Assembly: GCF_000315365.1 (NCBI RefSeq) | Contig: NZ_CAOS01000013.1 | Span: forward strand, 1-64,000 | DNA from: Desulforamulus hydrothermalis Lam5 = DSM 18033 | GTDB lineage: Bacteria > Bacillota > Desulfotomaculia > Desulfotomaculales > Desulfotomaculaceae | Length of the DNA: 64,000 nucleotides | Direction of reading: 5' to 3' | Shown: positions 32,637-42,625 of the stretch, piece by piece | Layout: the number at the start of each line of letters is the position of its first letter | Position numbering within the stretch: the stretch's first letter is position 1 | Made by a program: the position numbers and the translations under genes | Notes under the pieces: model-generated | The model's input: the letters and a program-made list of their open reading frames with translations, nothing else | Told to the model about the DNA's origin: nothing | The model's database searches: none

Positions 32637-33521
32637 ATGGGTTTACCTGAAATTAACGGAAAAACAAAAGTGTGCGGATTATTTGGCTGGCCGGTAGAAC
32701 ATTCCTTCTCCCCGGCTATGCACAATGCTGCTTATGCCGGATTAGGACTTAACTGGGTGTATGTACCTTACAGCGTACCCCCCAACTGTCTGAGACAGGC
32801 GGTAGAAGGTATGCGTGCCTTGGGTTTGGCGGGGGCAAATGTGACGGTGCCACACAAACAGAGCATCATCCCCCTGCTGGACAAAGTTGATACGGCGGCT
32901 CGGATTATGGGAGCGGTCAATACCGTTCGCCTTGAACAGGGTAAGCTGGTTGGCTATAACACAGATGGGCCGGGCTTTATTCAATTTTTAGCTGCTGAAG
33001 CAAACTTCTCGCCCCAGGGTAAAAGAGTTTTATTGGTGGGCGCCGGCGGGGCAGCCCGGGCAGTGGCGGTTGCTCTGGCCGGAGCCGGCGCGGCAGCCAT
33101 TTACATAACCAACCGGACGCCGGAAAAAGCTGAGCAGCTGGCACGGGATGTGGCCCAAGCCGGTCAGTTAACAACCAGGGTGCTTCCCTGGGGCCGCCAA
33201 TTGCCCGGAACAGTGGTGGCAGAGGTGGATTTGGTGATCCAAACCACCCCTTTGGGCATGGGTGCCCGCTCCGATCAGGTGCCGGAGTTTCCTTTTACTG
33301 CCTTGCAGCCCGGGCAATTAGTATGCGACCTGATCTATAACCCGAACAGAACGTTGTTTCTGCAAATGGCGGCCGCTCGAGGGGCAACTGTATTTAACGG
33401 CCTGGGCATGCTGCTTTACCAGGGAGTGTTAGCCTTTGAGCTGTGGACCGGCTTGCCGGCGCCGGTGGCGATTATGCGGGAAGCACTGCTGAAACAGGTT
33501 TCCGGAGGAGAGGAGAGGTAA
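32637..33521 (+). CDS. aroE: Shikimate dehydrogenase
   Basis: NADPH-dependent reduction of 3-dehydroshikimate to shikimate, 294 aa. Substrate site [17 protein letters not shown], catalytic lysine in [12 protein letters not shown], Rossmann motif [14 protein letters not shown] and the C-terminal [15 protein letters not shown] precedes the ATG. It is the first of four consecutive shikimate-pathway genes. Confidence 0.95.
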   Translation: MGLPEINGKTKVCGLFGWPVEHSFSPAMHNAAYAGLGLNWVYVPYSVPPNCLRQAVEGMRALGLAGANVTVPHKQSIIPLLDKVDTAARIMGAVNTVRLEQGKLVGYNTDGPGFIQFLAAEANFSPQGKRVLLVGAGGAARAVAVALAGAGAAAIYITNRTPEKAEQLARDVAQAGQLTTRVLPWGRQLPGTVVAEVDLVIQTTPLGMGARSDQVPEFPFTALQPGQLVCDLIYNPNRTLFLQMAAARGATVFNGLGMLLYQGVLAFELWTGLPAPVAIMREALLKQVSGGEER

Positions 33522-33523
33522 GA

Positions 33524-34687
33524 TTGTTGCGATTTTTAACGGCCGGCGAATCCCACGGCCCGGCCTTGACAGCCATAGTGGAAGGTATGGTGTCAGGATT
33601 GCCTGTTACGGATGAGTATATTAATAAACAATTGGCCAGACGCCAGAGTGGTTATGGCCGGGGCGGGCGGATGCAAATTGAACGGGATCGGGTAACATTT
33701 TTATCCGGTGTCCGGGGCGGCCTGACTACCGGCAGTCCCATTACTTTGCAAGTGGTTAACCAAGATTGGGTTAACTGGTCAGACATCATGGCGCCGGGGC
33801 CGCAAGCCCGCCTGAATGAGCGGGTGGTTAGCCGGCCCAGGCCCGGTCACGCGGATTTGCCCGGGGCCATTAAATACAACCAGCGGGATATTCGCAACAT
33901 TTTAGAAAGATCCAGCGCCCGGGAAACAGCTGCCCGGGTTGCGGTAGGCAGCCTGGCCCGCCGTTTATTGGAAGAATTAGACATAAGCATTGTAGGTTAT
34001 GTCTGCCGCATCGGAACGGTAGAAGCGACCCGGCAAGAAAACCCGGATCTGCCGAAGTTGCTTGAAAGCCTTGCCAACTCACAGCTGCTTTGTCCGGATC
34101 CCCAGGCCGAGGCAGAAATGGTTAAAGAAATTGACCAAGCCAAGGCAGAGGGCGATTCGTTGGGTGGCGTTTTTGAAATTCATGCCTACGGCGTGCCGCC
34201 GGGATTAGGCAGCCATGTTCACTGGGATCGCAAGTTAGACAGCCGGCTGGCGGGAGCTCTTATGTCTGTTCAGGCCATTAAGGGTGTGGAAATCGGTCAT
34301 GGTTTTGCGGCAGCGGCGGCGCCCGGTTCCCAGGTGCATGACCAGATTTACTATGCTGCCAACCAGGGGTTTTACCGGCGTACAAACAGGGCCGGCGGCA
34401 TTGAAGGGGGAATTAGCAACGGGATGCCTATTGTGGTGCGGGCGGCCATGAAACCCATCCCTACCCTATATAAGCCTTTGCTCAGCGTTGATCTGCATAC
34501 CAAGGAGCCCTATCAGGCTTCGGTGGAAAGATCAGATGTTTGCGCTGTACCTGCTGCCTGTGTGGTGGGAGAAGCAGTGGTGGCCTGGGAACTGGCGGCA
34601 GCTCTGGCGGAGAAATTTGGCGGTGACAGCCTGGCTGAAATAAAAGAAAGGGTTAACCGGTGGCGACAACTGGTTAGGCAGGTGTAA
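33524..34687 (+). CDS. aroC: Chorismate synthase
   Basis: FMN-dependent conversion of EPSP to chorismate, 387 aa. Signatures [20 protein letters not shown] at the start, [16 protein letters not shown], and the C-terminal [13 protein letters not shown]-like segment. TTG 33524 (or TTG 33527) is chosen; an upstream in-frame extension to 33443 lies inside aroE. GGAGGAGAGGAGAGG lies just before the start and overlaps the aroE stop. Confidence 0.94.
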   Translation: MLRFLTAGESHGPALTAIVEGMVSGLPVTDEYINKQLARRQSGYGRGGRMQIERDRVTFLSGVRGGLTTGSPITLQVVNQDWVNWSDIMAPGPQARLNERVVSRPRPGHADLPGAIKYNQRDIRNILERSSARETAARVAVGSLARRLLEELDISIVGYVCRIGTVEATRQENPDLPKLLESLANSQLLCPDPQAEAEMVKEIDQAKAEGDSLGGVFEIHAYGVPPGLGSHVHWDRKLDSRLAGALMSVQAIKGVEIGHGFAAAAAPGSQVHDQIYYAANQGFYRRTNRAGGIEGGISNGMPIVVRAAMKPIPTLYKPLLSVDLHTKEPYQASVERSDVCAVPAACVVGEAVVAWELAAALAEKFGGDSLAEIKERVNRWRQLVRQV

Positions 34688-34688
34688 G

Positions 34689-35216
34689 ATGAAAAATATT
34701 GTTTTAATCGGCTTTATGGGTACCGGCAAATCCACTGTTGGGCGGGCGCTGGCTAAACGATTGGGTTACCGGTTTATTGATACCGATTATGCCATTGAAC
34801 AAATTACCGGGCTGACAGTGGAGCAGATTTTCCGCAAACATGGCGTAAAACGTTTTCGGGGTGAGGAAGTACTGCTGGCCAGAAAACTGGCTGCTCAGGA
34901 GAACCTGGTGATAGCCACCGGCGGCGGTATGGTGTTGGACCCCGAGAATGTCAAAATGCTCCGGCAAAATGGTTTTCTGGTTTGTTTGGCTGCATCCTCG
35001 GAGACCATTTGCCGGCGGGTGCGCAACAAAAGAACCCGCCCCCTGTTAGCCAGGGGAAACTTGCACCGGCGGGTGGCAAGCTTGCTGGAAGAACGCAAAG
35101 GAGCCTACCAAACGGCGGACTTCACAGTTAATACAGATGACAAAAGTCCGGATGAGATAGTTAACATAATATACCAAACTCTGCTGGAGAGGGGGGTGCT
35201 GGGTGAGAAAAATTAA
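34689..35216 (+). CDS. aroK: Shikimate kinase
   Basis: Phosphorylates shikimate at the 3-hydroxyl, 175 aa. P-loop GFMGTGKSTVGRALAKRLG, shikimate site FIDTDYAIEQ, IATGGGMVLD and the lid region KRTRPLLA. It starts one base after the aroC stop and overlaps aroB by 14 bases. Confidence 0.94.
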   Translation: MKNIVLIGFMGTGKSTVGRALAKRLGYRFIDTDYAIEQITGLTVEQIFRKHGVKRFRGEEVLLARKLAAQENLVIATGGGMVLDPENVKMLRQNGFLVCLAASSETICRRVRNKRTRPLLARGNLHRRVASLLEERKGAYQTADFTVNTDDKSPDEIVNIIYQTLLERGVLGEKN

Positions 35217-36282
35217 CCTGGCTTTGGGGGAACGCAGTTATCCTATTTATCTTGAGGACGGGGGACTTAACCGCCTGGGTTATTACCTGCAGCAGCTGCC
35301 CCTGGAGAAAAAGGCACTCCTCATCACAGACAGCAATGTGTATCCTTTGTACGGCGAAAAGGTTGCGGCAGTTATGAGGCAGGCCGGGTTTCAAGTGGCA
35401 GTGGCCCGGGTGCCGGCCGGCGAACAGGCCAAAACCCTGGAGCAGGCTGCCCGGTTGTATGACCTGGCCTTTGACGCCGGGCTGGACCGCAGCTGCCCGG
35501 TGGTCGCCCTGGGCGGCGGTGTGGTGGGAGATTTGGCGGGCTTTGTGGCTGCCACCTACATGCGGGGGGTTCCGTTTATCCAGGTGCCCACCACGCTGCT
35601 GGCCCAGGTGGACAGCAGCGTAGGCGGCAAGGTGGCCGTCAATCATCCCCGGGGGAAAAATATTATCGGCGCTTTTTACCAACCCAGGCTGGTGCTGATT
35701 GATGTGGCTACCCTGCAGACCTTGCCTGCCCGGCAACTAAAGGCCGGCCTGGCGGAAGTCATCAAGTACGGCGTAATCTGGGACGGGGAATTTTTCCAAT
35801 GGCTGGAAAATAACGGCGTCCGCCTGCTGGCCCAGGACCGGGATGCCCTGCAGTATGTCATAGAGACTTGCTGCCGCATTAAAGCAGCGGTGGTGGAACA
35901 GGATGAAACTGAACAGGGGCGCCGGGCCATTTTAAACTATGGCCACACCGTCGGGCATGCGGTGGAAGCCTTAACCGGCTACGATGCATTTTTACATGGT
36001 GAAGCGGTGGCCATTGGCATGGTAATTGCTGCCAGAATGGCGGTTCAACAGGGGTTATTAGGCTACCGGGAATATCACCGGATTAAGCAACTTATTGCCT
36101 TGGCGGAACTGCCTGCTGAACTGCCGGCAGACTTAGCGCACCGGGACATTTTACAAAGTATCTACCACGACAAAAAAGTAAAAGGTGATCAACTGGTCTT
36201 CATTCTGCCGCAACAAATCGGTCGGGTGGGCATCTACAGGGATATTGACGAAAAAAGTGTGATGCGGGCTTTGAAGGAGTAA
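35203..36282 (+). CDS. aroB: 3-dehydroquinate synthase
   Basis: NAD- and metal-dependent cyclisation of DAHP, 359 aa. Motifs VALGGGVVGDLAGFVAAT, PTTLLAQVDSSVGGKVAVNH, and metal ligands in NYGHTVGHAVEA and HGEAVAIGM. The GTG start lies inside aroK after GGAGAGGGG. The pilus gene pilB follows 23 bases after its stop, so metabolism and pilus genes are probably partly co-transcribed. Confidence 0.95.
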   Translation: MRKINLALGERSYPIYLEDGGLNRLGYYLQQLPLEKKALLITDSNVYPLYGEKVAAVMRQAGFQVAVARVPAGEQAKTLEQAARLYDLAFDAGLDRSCPVVALGGGVVGDLAGFVAATYMRGVPFIQVPTTLLAQVDSSVGGKVAVNHPRGKNIIGAFYQPRLVLIDVATLQTLPARQLKAGLAEVIKYGVIWDGEFFQWLENNGVRLLAQDRDALQYVIETCCRIKAAVVEQDETEQGRRAILNYGHTVGHAVEALTGYDAFLHGEAVAIGMVIAARMAVQQGLLGYREYHRIKQLIALAELPAELPADLAHRDILQSIYHDKKVKGDQLVFILPQQIGRVGIYRDIDEKSVMRALKE

Positions 36283-36305
36283 TTTTTAATACTGAGGGTG
36301 ATCTT

Positions 36306-37772
36306 TTGTTAAACCAATCGCCCCCCAAAATGATAGGAGATATTTTAGCGGAGCAGGGTATAATTACCCGCAGCCAATTAGAGGAAGCGTTGCAAAAACA
36401 GCAACGGTCTCAGGAGCCCCTGGGGCGGGTACTGGTGGGGCTGGGCTATGTTACGGAACACCAGCTGGTGGAAGCCCTGGCGGCCCAGTATCAGTTTGTT
36501 GAAAGGGACATCCGTCAGACCGTAGACCTGCCAAATCATAATCTAATCCGGGAAAGTTCCGGGGAAGAAGCGTCGGTTATAGGTCTGGTGCAACATATTT
36601 TGCAAAAGGCCGTGCGGTTAGGAGCCAGCGACATTCATTTTGAACCCCAGGAAACCGGCTTCAGGGTAAGACTGCGAATGGACGGAATATTGCGGCCCCT
36701 GCTTAACCTGCCTGTAAATATGCAGGCGGCGGTTGTTTCCAGAATTAAAATAATGTCTGATCTTGATATTGCAGAAAAAAGGCTGCCCCAGGACGGACGC
36801 CTGCCGTTAAGTACCGGCAGCCAAAAGTACGACCTGCGCGTGTCCACCATGCCTACCGCCTACGGTGAGAAGGTGGTGATCCGTCTGCTGGATACAGGGG
36901 CAGTAAGGCAATACCGGCTTGAGCAGCTTGATTTTTCCCCGCACAACCTGGCGCGTTTAAAACATTGCCTGCGTGCCGCATACGGGATGATATTAATTAC
37001 CGGGCCCACAGGCAGTGGCAAAACCACTACTTTATATACCGTATTGAACGAATTAAACAACGAACAAAGAAACCTGAGCACCATTGAAGACCCTATTGAA
37101 TACCGCCTGGAGGGAGTTAACCAAACCCAGGTTAATACGAAAGCAGGCATGTCCTTTGCCGTTGGTTTGCGGGCCCTGTTGCGCCAGGATCCGGACATTA
37201 TCATGGTCGGTGAGATTCGCGACAAAGAAACTGCCGAAATTGCCGTTAAAGCTGCCGGTACAGGGCACTTGGTATTGTCAACTTTACATACCAACGATGC
37301 CGTCGGAGCGGTGGACAGATTTATCCATATGGGAATAGAACCGTTTCAGGTGGCCTCCTCGGTGCTGGGGGTAGTGGCCCAGCGGCTGGTGCGCAGGCTT
37401 TGCCCGTACTGTAAACAACCATACCGGGTGGTTGCTGATTCTCTGGAAGGCTATTTTGCCGGCGTGTTGCCGGGTCAGGAAGCGGTGTATTACAGGCCGG
37501 TGGGCTGTCGCCGGTGCTACCATAGCGGTTACCGGGGGCGGTTGGCCATCCATGAAATTTTGCTGCTGTCCCGGCGGCTCAGAACCCTGCTGTTAAACCG
37601 TGCCACTGCCGACGAGTTGCTGGCGGCAGCGGGGCAAGAGGGTATGCAAACCCTGCAGACGGATGGCTTGACCAAGGCTAAACAGGGATTAACCAGCCTG
37701 CCGGAGGTAATGCGAGCCACCTATTTCCAGGCAGAAAGTTTTTTTGACACAACCGTATTACAAAAAATGTAA
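36306..37772 (+). CDS. pilB: Type IV pilus extension ATPase, locus 1
   Basis: GspE/PilB-family hexameric ATPase of 488 aa. A short N-terminal MshEN-like region (IGDILAEQGIITRSQLEEAL and LGRVLVGLGYVTEHQLVEAL, residues about 11-55) resembles c-di-GMP-binding repeats. Walker A GPTGSGKTT, Asp box TIEDPIEY, Walker B DPDIIMVGEIRD, His box STLHTNDA, and a zinc site CPYC/CRRC. TTG start after GAGGGTG. It powers pilus or pseudopilus assembly for the genes that follow; no pilT is present in this locus. Confidence 0.92.
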   Translation: MLNQSPPKMIGDILAEQGIITRSQLEEALQKQQRSQEPLGRVLVGLGYVTEHQLVEALAAQYQFVERDIRQTVDLPNHNLIRESSGEEASVIGLVQHILQKAVRLGASDIHFEPQETGFRVRLRMDGILRPLLNLPVNMQAAVVSRIKIMSDLDIAEKRLPQDGRLPLSTGSQKYDLRVSTMPTAYGEKVVIRLLDTGAVRQYRLEQLDFSPHNLARLKHCLRAAYGMILITGPTGSGKTTTLYTVLNELNNEQRNLSTIEDPIEYRLEGVNQTQVNTKAGMSFAVGLRALLRQDPDIIMVGEIRDKETAEIAVKAAGTGHLVLSTLHTNDAVGAVDRFIHMGIEPFQVASSVLGVVAQRLVRRLCPYCKQPYRVVADSLEGYFAGVLPGQEAVYYRPVGCRRCYHSGYRGRLAIHEILLLSRRLRTLLLNRATADELLAAAGQEGMQTLQTDGLTKAKQGLTSLPEVMRATYFQAESFFDTTVLQKM

Positions 37773-37797
37773 GAGAAAAGATCAAAATGTCGAAAGA

Positions 37798-37829
37798 TTC
37801 CTGTCGGTCCGGGCAGGAAATTTTTTATT
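37798..37829 (+). terminator. Possible terminator between pilB and pilC (locus 1)
   Basis: TTCCTG and CAGGAA pair across a 10-nt loop and are followed by ATTTTTTATT. The stem is short, so partial termination or attenuation is likelier than a full stop. Confidence 0.5.
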
Positions 37830-37894
37830 GTTGCTGAATTTGACAGAATATATTAAATTTTTAGTCGTTTTATTTTGGCCTGCGGGTGGTTATG

Positions 37895-39106
37895 ATGCCC
37901 ATATTATTTAAATATAAAGCCAAAAAAATAACAGGCCGAACTGTCCGCGGCAGGATCACGGCCGCCGGCAAATATGAGGCCATTCAAATACTCCGGCAGC
38001 AAAGGTTGTTTATTACTGAAATTAATGCCATAACCCCGCATCAGCCTTTTTTAAGCGGTTTTGTTGCGCCCAAAGTCAGCCTGAAGGAGCTGGCCCTGTT
38101 CTGCCGGCAATTTGCCACCTTAACTGCTGCCGGCATACCGGTTATCCAGGGTTTAAGCATCTTGCTGGCACAAGCCGAGAACAAAAGGCTGCAACATGCT
38201 TTGGCCGGTGTAATTGACAACTTGCAGGCCGGTCAATCCTTAAGCCAATCCCTGGCCTGTCAGCCTCGTCTCTTTCCGCCGGTGGTTATTCATATGACAG
38301 AGGCCGGGGAAATCAGCGGTTCCCTTGACGATGCGCTGACCCGTTTAGCGGATTACCTCGAAAAATATCATGACCTGTCGGAAAAGTATAAATCAGCCCT
38401 GGCCTATCCTGCTTTTATTTTGTTGCTGGCCCTGGCAGTGGTTGGCCTGATGGTGGTGTTCGTGTTGCCGGCCTTTACCCGGGTTCTTCAAGATTTGCAG
38501 GCGCCGGTACCGGCTGCTACGGCTTTTGTTATGAAAACAGGCGAACTGTTACGACACCGCTGGTATGTTGGGCTGTCCGCCGGCTTATTTGCGGTGGTGC
38601 TGGGGAAAATTTTTGTATCCGGGCCCGGCGGGCAACAGCTAAAGGAAAAGTTAATACTTAAAGTGCCTGTCTACGGATCGCTGGTCAAGAAAATAAATTT
38701 GTTGCGCCTTTGCCGGACCCTGGCGGTTTTATTAAGCAGCGGCATCCCTCTTTTGCGCTGTCTGCATGTGTTGCAAAACAGTGCGCCAAATTCAGCCTTT
38801 AACCGTGCTGTCCGGTTGGCTGCCGACGGTCTCCAAGAAGGACAAGGGCTGGCTTTTTCACTTCAGCAAAGCGGCTTATGGCCGCCTTTGGCAGTCAGGA
38901 TGATTCAGGTGGGAGAAGAAACCGGCGAACTTCCTTTAATGCTGGATAAAGTGGCCGGTTTTTATGAAAAAGAAATATATCAAACCCTCAACCGTCTGAC
39001 TGCTCTGACGGAACCCATTTTAATATGCCTGGTGGGCGGGCTGGTAAGTTTGCTGATGCTGTCCGTTTTGCTGCCTGTTTTCAGCATTATGGATGCTTTG
39101 CCATAA
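37895..39106 (+). CDS. pilC: Type IV pilus/type II secretion platform protein, locus 1
   Basis: Inner-membrane GspF/PilC protein of about 403 aa with two GspF domains (LALFCRQFATLTAAGIPVIQ and LRLCRTLAVLLSSGIPLLRC). Membrane segments lie near residues 170-195, 225-240 and 380-400. Starts at GTG 37886, ATG 37892 and ATG 37895 are in frame; the last gives the usual MPxLFKYKA beginning with GGTGG upstream. It couples the ATPase to pilin polymerisation. Confidence 0.9.
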   Translation: MPILFKYKAKKITGRTVRGRITAAGKYEAIQILRQQRLFITEINAITPHQPFLSGFVAPKVSLKELALFCRQFATLTAAGIPVIQGLSILLAQAENKRLQHALAGVIDNLQAGQSLSQSLACQPRLFPPVVIHMTEAGEISGSLDDALTRLADYLEKYHDLSEKYKSALAYPAFILLLALAVVGLMVVFVLPAFTRVLQDLQAPVPAATAFVMKTGELLRHRWYVGLSAGLFAVVLGKIFVSGPGGQQLKEKLILKVPVYGSLVKKINLLRLCRTLAVLLSSGIPLLRCLHVLQNSAPNSAFNRAVRLAADGLQEGQGLAFSLQQSGLWPPLAVRMIQVGEETGELPLMLDKVAGFYEKEIYQTLNRLTALTEPILICLVGGLVSLLMLSVLLPVFSIMDALP

Positions 39107-39125
39107 CCGGCGGGAGGTGAAAAAA

Positions 39126-39590
39126 ATGAATGCATCCTGGCATAAACAAGGCTTTACCCTGGTGGAAATTTTGGTTGTGATAACCATGCTGGGTATCTTA
39201 TCGGCCGTTCTGGTGCCCCAATTTACCAAACAATTGGACAAGCCCAAACGAAGCAGGGCGGTTTTGGAAATAAAAAGCATGAAGAATGCCCTGGACATGT
39301 ATTATGCCGAGAACAATTGTTACCCTGCCGGCAAACATGAGATTAACTCTTTGATGCAAAACGAAGGGGTTCTCGGGGGAAAGTACGGTCAACCTTCAGC
39401 CGGTGACCCCTGGAACAGGCCCTATTATATAAAAATTGACGGTGCCGCTTATACCATCTGGTCGGAAGGGCCGAACCCGGACAGCCGGGCCGATAATATT
39501 TTTACGGACCAAACCGTTAACGATGTTATTACAGGAACCGGTCCCTATGAGCCAAATGAAGCCACCACCCACTCCCGAGACAATTCATAA
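39126..39590 (+). CDS. GspG-like major pseudopilin
   Basis: Prepilin of 154 aa. The class III signal has cleavage expected in KQG-FTLVEILVVITML with Glu5. The C-terminal part (DPWNRPYYI, YTIWSEGPNPDS) is typical of GspG-type pseudopilins with a calcium-binding loop. GGGAGGTG precedes ATG 39126. The next gene begins within its 3' end. Confidence 0.88.
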   Translation: MNASWHKQGFTLVEILVVITMLGILSAVLVPQFTKQLDKPKRSRAVLEIKSMKNALDMYYAENNCYPAGKHEINSLMQNEGVLGGKYGQPSAGDPWNRPYYIKIDGAAYTIWSEGPNPDSRADNIFTDQTVNDVITGTGPYEPNEATTHSRDNS

Positions 39591-40074
39591 TACTGTCTGT
39601 CACCCTGGGGCAAACGGGGCTAACCGGGCTTTTACCCTGGTGGAAATGCTGGTATCACTGTTTTGCATCATTTTACTGTTAACTGCTGCCATGCCTCTGT
39701 TGACCGGTTCCCTGGCTCGTTATCAAACAGTTACCACCCTCCACAAACTGGTGGCTGACCTTCAATATGTGCAACAGCTGGCCATTAAGACGGAAGATAC
39801 CACCGCTTGCTATGAAATATTCTTTTACCCTACCGGACAACAATATGTTATCAGACATGGAGCCAAATTACTGCGTACAGAAAAATTCCCTTATTACGTT
39901 TGTCTGGTCAGCACTAATTTCGGCCAATCCGGAGAAACCCAAATCCTAACCTTCAATATCCAGGGTAATCCTGTGCAGGCCGGCACCATTACGGTAATGA
40001 ACCGCCGCTCGGGTAAAATCTATCTGGTCAGGGTGGCGGTACTCAGCGGCAGAGTAAGGATAGAAGCACTATAG
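39547..40074 (+). CDS. GspH/FimT-like minor prepilin
   Basis: Prepilin of 175 aa with the hydrophobic segment AFTLVEMLVSLFCIILLLTA. The residue before the conserved Phe is Ala, not the usual Gly, and the leader is long (about 29 aa). ATG 39547 overlaps the preceding gene by 44 bases; ATG 39556 is an alternative. Minor pseudopilins of this type prime assembly. Confidence 0.8.
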   Translation: MSQMKPPPTPETIHNTVCHPGANGANRAFTLVEMLVSLFCIILLLTAAMPLLTGSLARYQTVTTLHKLVADLQYVQQLAIKTEDTTACYEIFFYPTGQQYVIRHGAKLLRTEKFPYYVCLVSTNFGQSGETQILTFNIQGNPVQAGTITVMNRRSGKIYLVRVAVLSGRVRIEAL

Positions 40075-40083
40075 GAGACGCTT

Positions 40084-40530
40084 ATGAAAGCAGTTAACCT
40101 GAACCGGCGAGGATTTACTTTAACGGAACTGTTGGTTTGCCTGCTTATTATAACTGTGGTTATACTGCCGGTAGTGACCCTGCTGGCCCATAACAAGCGG
40201 CAGCAAATTGCGGTTGAGCGCCGGCTGCTGGCAAAACACCTGGCCCAAGCAAAACTTGAAGAAATCAAAGCCATGTATTGGCGTGATTTTAACGCCGGTT
40301 ATTTGAACAACCCGGTCATATCGCCGCAACCTCTCACATTTGGCCCACCCTATATCGACGGTAAATATTTAACAGAAAATGATGACCGGCCCCACAATGA
40401 TTTTACTTATCGCCTTCAGGTCTGGCCGGATCGGAGCAGCCTTTGGGCAACAGTACAGGTAACTATCTATTATCAGGAAGCGGGGCAAGAAAAATGCCTC
40501 AGTTTGTACATGGCAAAAGCAAGACGGTAA
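40084..40530 (+). CDS. PilV/GspI-like minor prepilin
   Basis: Prepilin of 148 aa, with cleavage expected in NRRG-FTLTELLVCLLIITVV, Glu5 present. ATG 40084 follows GGAGACG after the GspH-like stop. Part of the minor pilin set that caps the fibre. Confidence 0.82.
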   Translation: MKAVNLNRRGFTLTELLVCLLIITVVILPVVTLLAHNKRQQIAVERRLLAKHLAQAKLEEIKAMYWRDFNAGYLNNPVISPQPLTFGPPYIDGKYLTENDDRPHNDFTYRLQVWPDRSSLWATVQVTIYYQEAGQEKCLSLYMAKARR

Positions 40531-41129
40531 GTCCCGGCAAGCCGCTGCAAGAGCAGGGGTTTACCCTGGTGGAAGTGCTGGTGGCTACGGTAATCCTGAC
40601 CCTGGTGGTTAATGCCGCGGCGGCCTTGTTGATGACGGGGCTTACTTCCTATTTAAGGTACAGTGAAGAAAGCGATGTGCGCAGTCAACTGAGGATTGGC
40701 ATGAACCGGCTGGAACGGGAACTGCGGGAAGCCCGCTGGTTAACTACCACTACCGACACCCATGTACTGAAGTTCAGAATGCCCAAGCCCATGACAGACA
40801 GCAACCCGGCCATGCCAACCCTGTATGCCCGGGATAAAATTATTGCTTATTATGTCAAGGACGGCGACCTGCTGCGAAAAATATACGACATTCCCAGCGG
40901 TTTTGACGGCCAGGTGCCCAACCGGGGGGAACCGCTTTACCACCCTAACGAAGGGGTGAATACCGTCGCCAGAAATATACAATCACTGAAACTTACCTAC
41001 CTGCCGGCGGAAACGCCGGACAATTCCTATAAAACCATGGTGATTATCACGCTGGAAGGCAAAGGCCGGCTGACCCGACCACCGCTGCTCACATCGGCGG
41101 TACAGCTCAGGTCACCAAAGGACTGGTGA
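40494..41129 (+). CDS. PilW/GspJ-like minor prepilin
   Basis: Prepilin of 211 aa. The processing site is EQG-FTLVEVLVATVILTLV after a 23-residue leader. ATG 40494 lies within the preceding gene (37-base overlap). The mature part is rich in charged residues and beta segments, as in GspJ/PilW proteins. Confidence 0.82.
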   Translation: MPQFVHGKSKTVSPGKPLQEQGFTLVEVLVATVILTLVVNAAAALLMTGLTSYLRYSEESDVRSQLRIGMNRLERELREARWLTTTTDTHVLKFRMPKPMTDSNPAMPTLYARDKIIAYYVKDGDLLRKIYDIPSGFDGQVPNRGEPLYHPNEGVNTVARNIQSLKLTYLPAETPDNSYKTMVIITLEGKGRLTRPPLLTSAVQLRSPKDW

Positions 41130-41132
41130 AGC

Positions 41133-42608
41133 GTGCGAGATTTGATCAATAACCGCCGGGGTCAGGCTGTGCTGCCGGTAGTAACCTTGTTAATGATTTT
41201 AAGCCTTTTATGTACCGCTGCCCTTACTCTGACCCGGACAGATCAACTGACTCTGCAGGCTGCGCTGGAAGAAACCCAGGCTTACTATGTGGCTGATGCG
41301 GCGTTGGAAAAAACCCTAAGCATATTGCAGAGCCGGGTAAAACTGCTGGACAGTTTGCAAATTAACAAAACTTACGATAAAAAGCAACTGACCTCTTTGC
41401 TGGCCGGTTTGTCCGGCCCAGACAAGAACTGCCTGCAATCATTGTTAAATTTGTTTAATGAAAGCTTTGCTGTGCTGGAGATCAGCCGGTCTGACGGTAC
41501 CCCGCAGCAACCGGCGCAATTTACCGGGGCGGGCACCATCCACTCCCTCAGCCTTACTAAAACAGCGGCAGACGCCGGGGGTTATGCAGTGAGGCTTGAG
41601 GTAACCGGCAAATATGCCACCGCCAAACGATCCCTGGTGGCCAATGTGCGGTTTTCCCGTCCGGTCAATGATTTGCCCGGGACGCTGGTGCAGCAATCAG
41701 CCGAATTTATCAATGCCATCATCGAATCACCGCTGGTGGTGCTGGCCGACACTGATTTTAGTGCAGACGGCCTGTTTTATGACGGTATCTATATCAAAGG
41801 CGGCTGCACATTGGGGCCCGCCGCTAACTTGGCCGCCCCGCAACTGCTGGCAACGGGGCCGATCGTTGTTGAGGCCGGCGCTGTTTATACAGGAGAATTA
41901 AAGTCCGGCGGCGATGTTTTAATTAACGGGGATATCATTGACGGGCCTGTACGAAGCTGCGGCAATGTAACGGTACTGCAGGGGCATGTGGGCCGGCCGC
42001 TCAACCAGGGACAGGTTATCCGGTGGGATGGCAGCATTTATGCCACCGGCTCCGTTACCCCGATGGTCTCGGATAACTTTGGTCAAGCCTATGCCGCTAC
42101 TCCCCAGGCGGTCAGCTACCCCTTCCCGGATTTTCCTCTGCTGGATCTTGCCTGGTATGCCCGGCACTGTGACTATTACCTATCCGGCCATCAAACAATC
42201 AGGGCGGAAGACCTGCTGCCGGGTATTTATTACATCCAGGGCAATCTGAACGTCTCCGGCCGTTATCAGGGGAATATTACCCTGGTGGCAGCCGGTTCCA
42301 TAACCATACCCGACAGCGCCCTCCTGCAGGCCCACGATCCGGCTGCCGACTCGCTGTTGTTAATCAGTGCCGGGGAAATCAGCCTGCAGCCGGGAGCTGA
42401 CGTGGCCGCCGCCTTATATAGCCGGGAGAAGATATCTCTGGCCCAGCAGGCCCGCCTGCAGGGTTTGCTGGTTACCCGGCAGCTGGCCTGCAACCGGGCC
42501 ACCGTAACCTACCGGCCTGACTTTCAGAATATTCACCCGGCCTGGGTAACCACCCGCCTGAGCATTATATCCTGGCAGGAAAAATATCCGGTCTTTCGCA
42601 TAGACTAA
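41133..42608 (+). CDS. PilX-like pilus-associated protein
   Basis: Protein of 491 aa. The N-terminus NNRRGQAVLPVVTLLMILSL resembles PilX-type prepilins, which lack a Glu5-type motif. A large exported C-terminal part has repeating turns (SGGDVLINGDIIDGPVRSCG) suggestive of a beta-helix or bactofilin-like fold. GTG start three bases after the preceding gene. It is larger than usual minor pilins and may be a tip adhesin. Confidence 0.72.
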   Translation: MRDLINNRRGQAVLPVVTLLMILSLLCTAALTLTRTDQLTLQAALEETQAYYVADAALEKTLSILQSRVKLLDSLQINKTYDKKQLTSLLAGLSGPDKNCLQSLLNLFNESFAVLEISRSDGTPQQPAQFTGAGTIHSLSLTKTAADAGGYAVRLEVTGKYATAKRSLVANVRFSRPVNDLPGTLVQQSAEFINAIIESPLVVLADTDFSADGLFYDGIYIKGGCTLGPAANLAAPQLLATGPIVVEAGAVYTGELKSGGDVLINGDIIDGPVRSCGNVTVLQGHVGRPLNQGQVIRWDGSIYATGSVTPMVSDNFGQAYAATPQAVSYPFPDFPLLDLAWYARHCDYYLSGHQTIRAEDLLPGIYYIQGNLNVSGRYQGNITLVAAGSITIPDSALLQAHDPAADSLLLISAGEISLQPGADVAAALYSREKISLAQQARLQGLLVTRQLACNRATVTYRPDFQNIHPAWVTTRLSIISWQEKYPVFRID

Positions 42609-42625
42609 CCTGTAAGAGGTGCCAA

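Noticed and set aside
37840-37890. Sigma-A promoter starting with TTGACA before pilC of locus 1
   Set aside because: No -10 hexamer at a workable distance.
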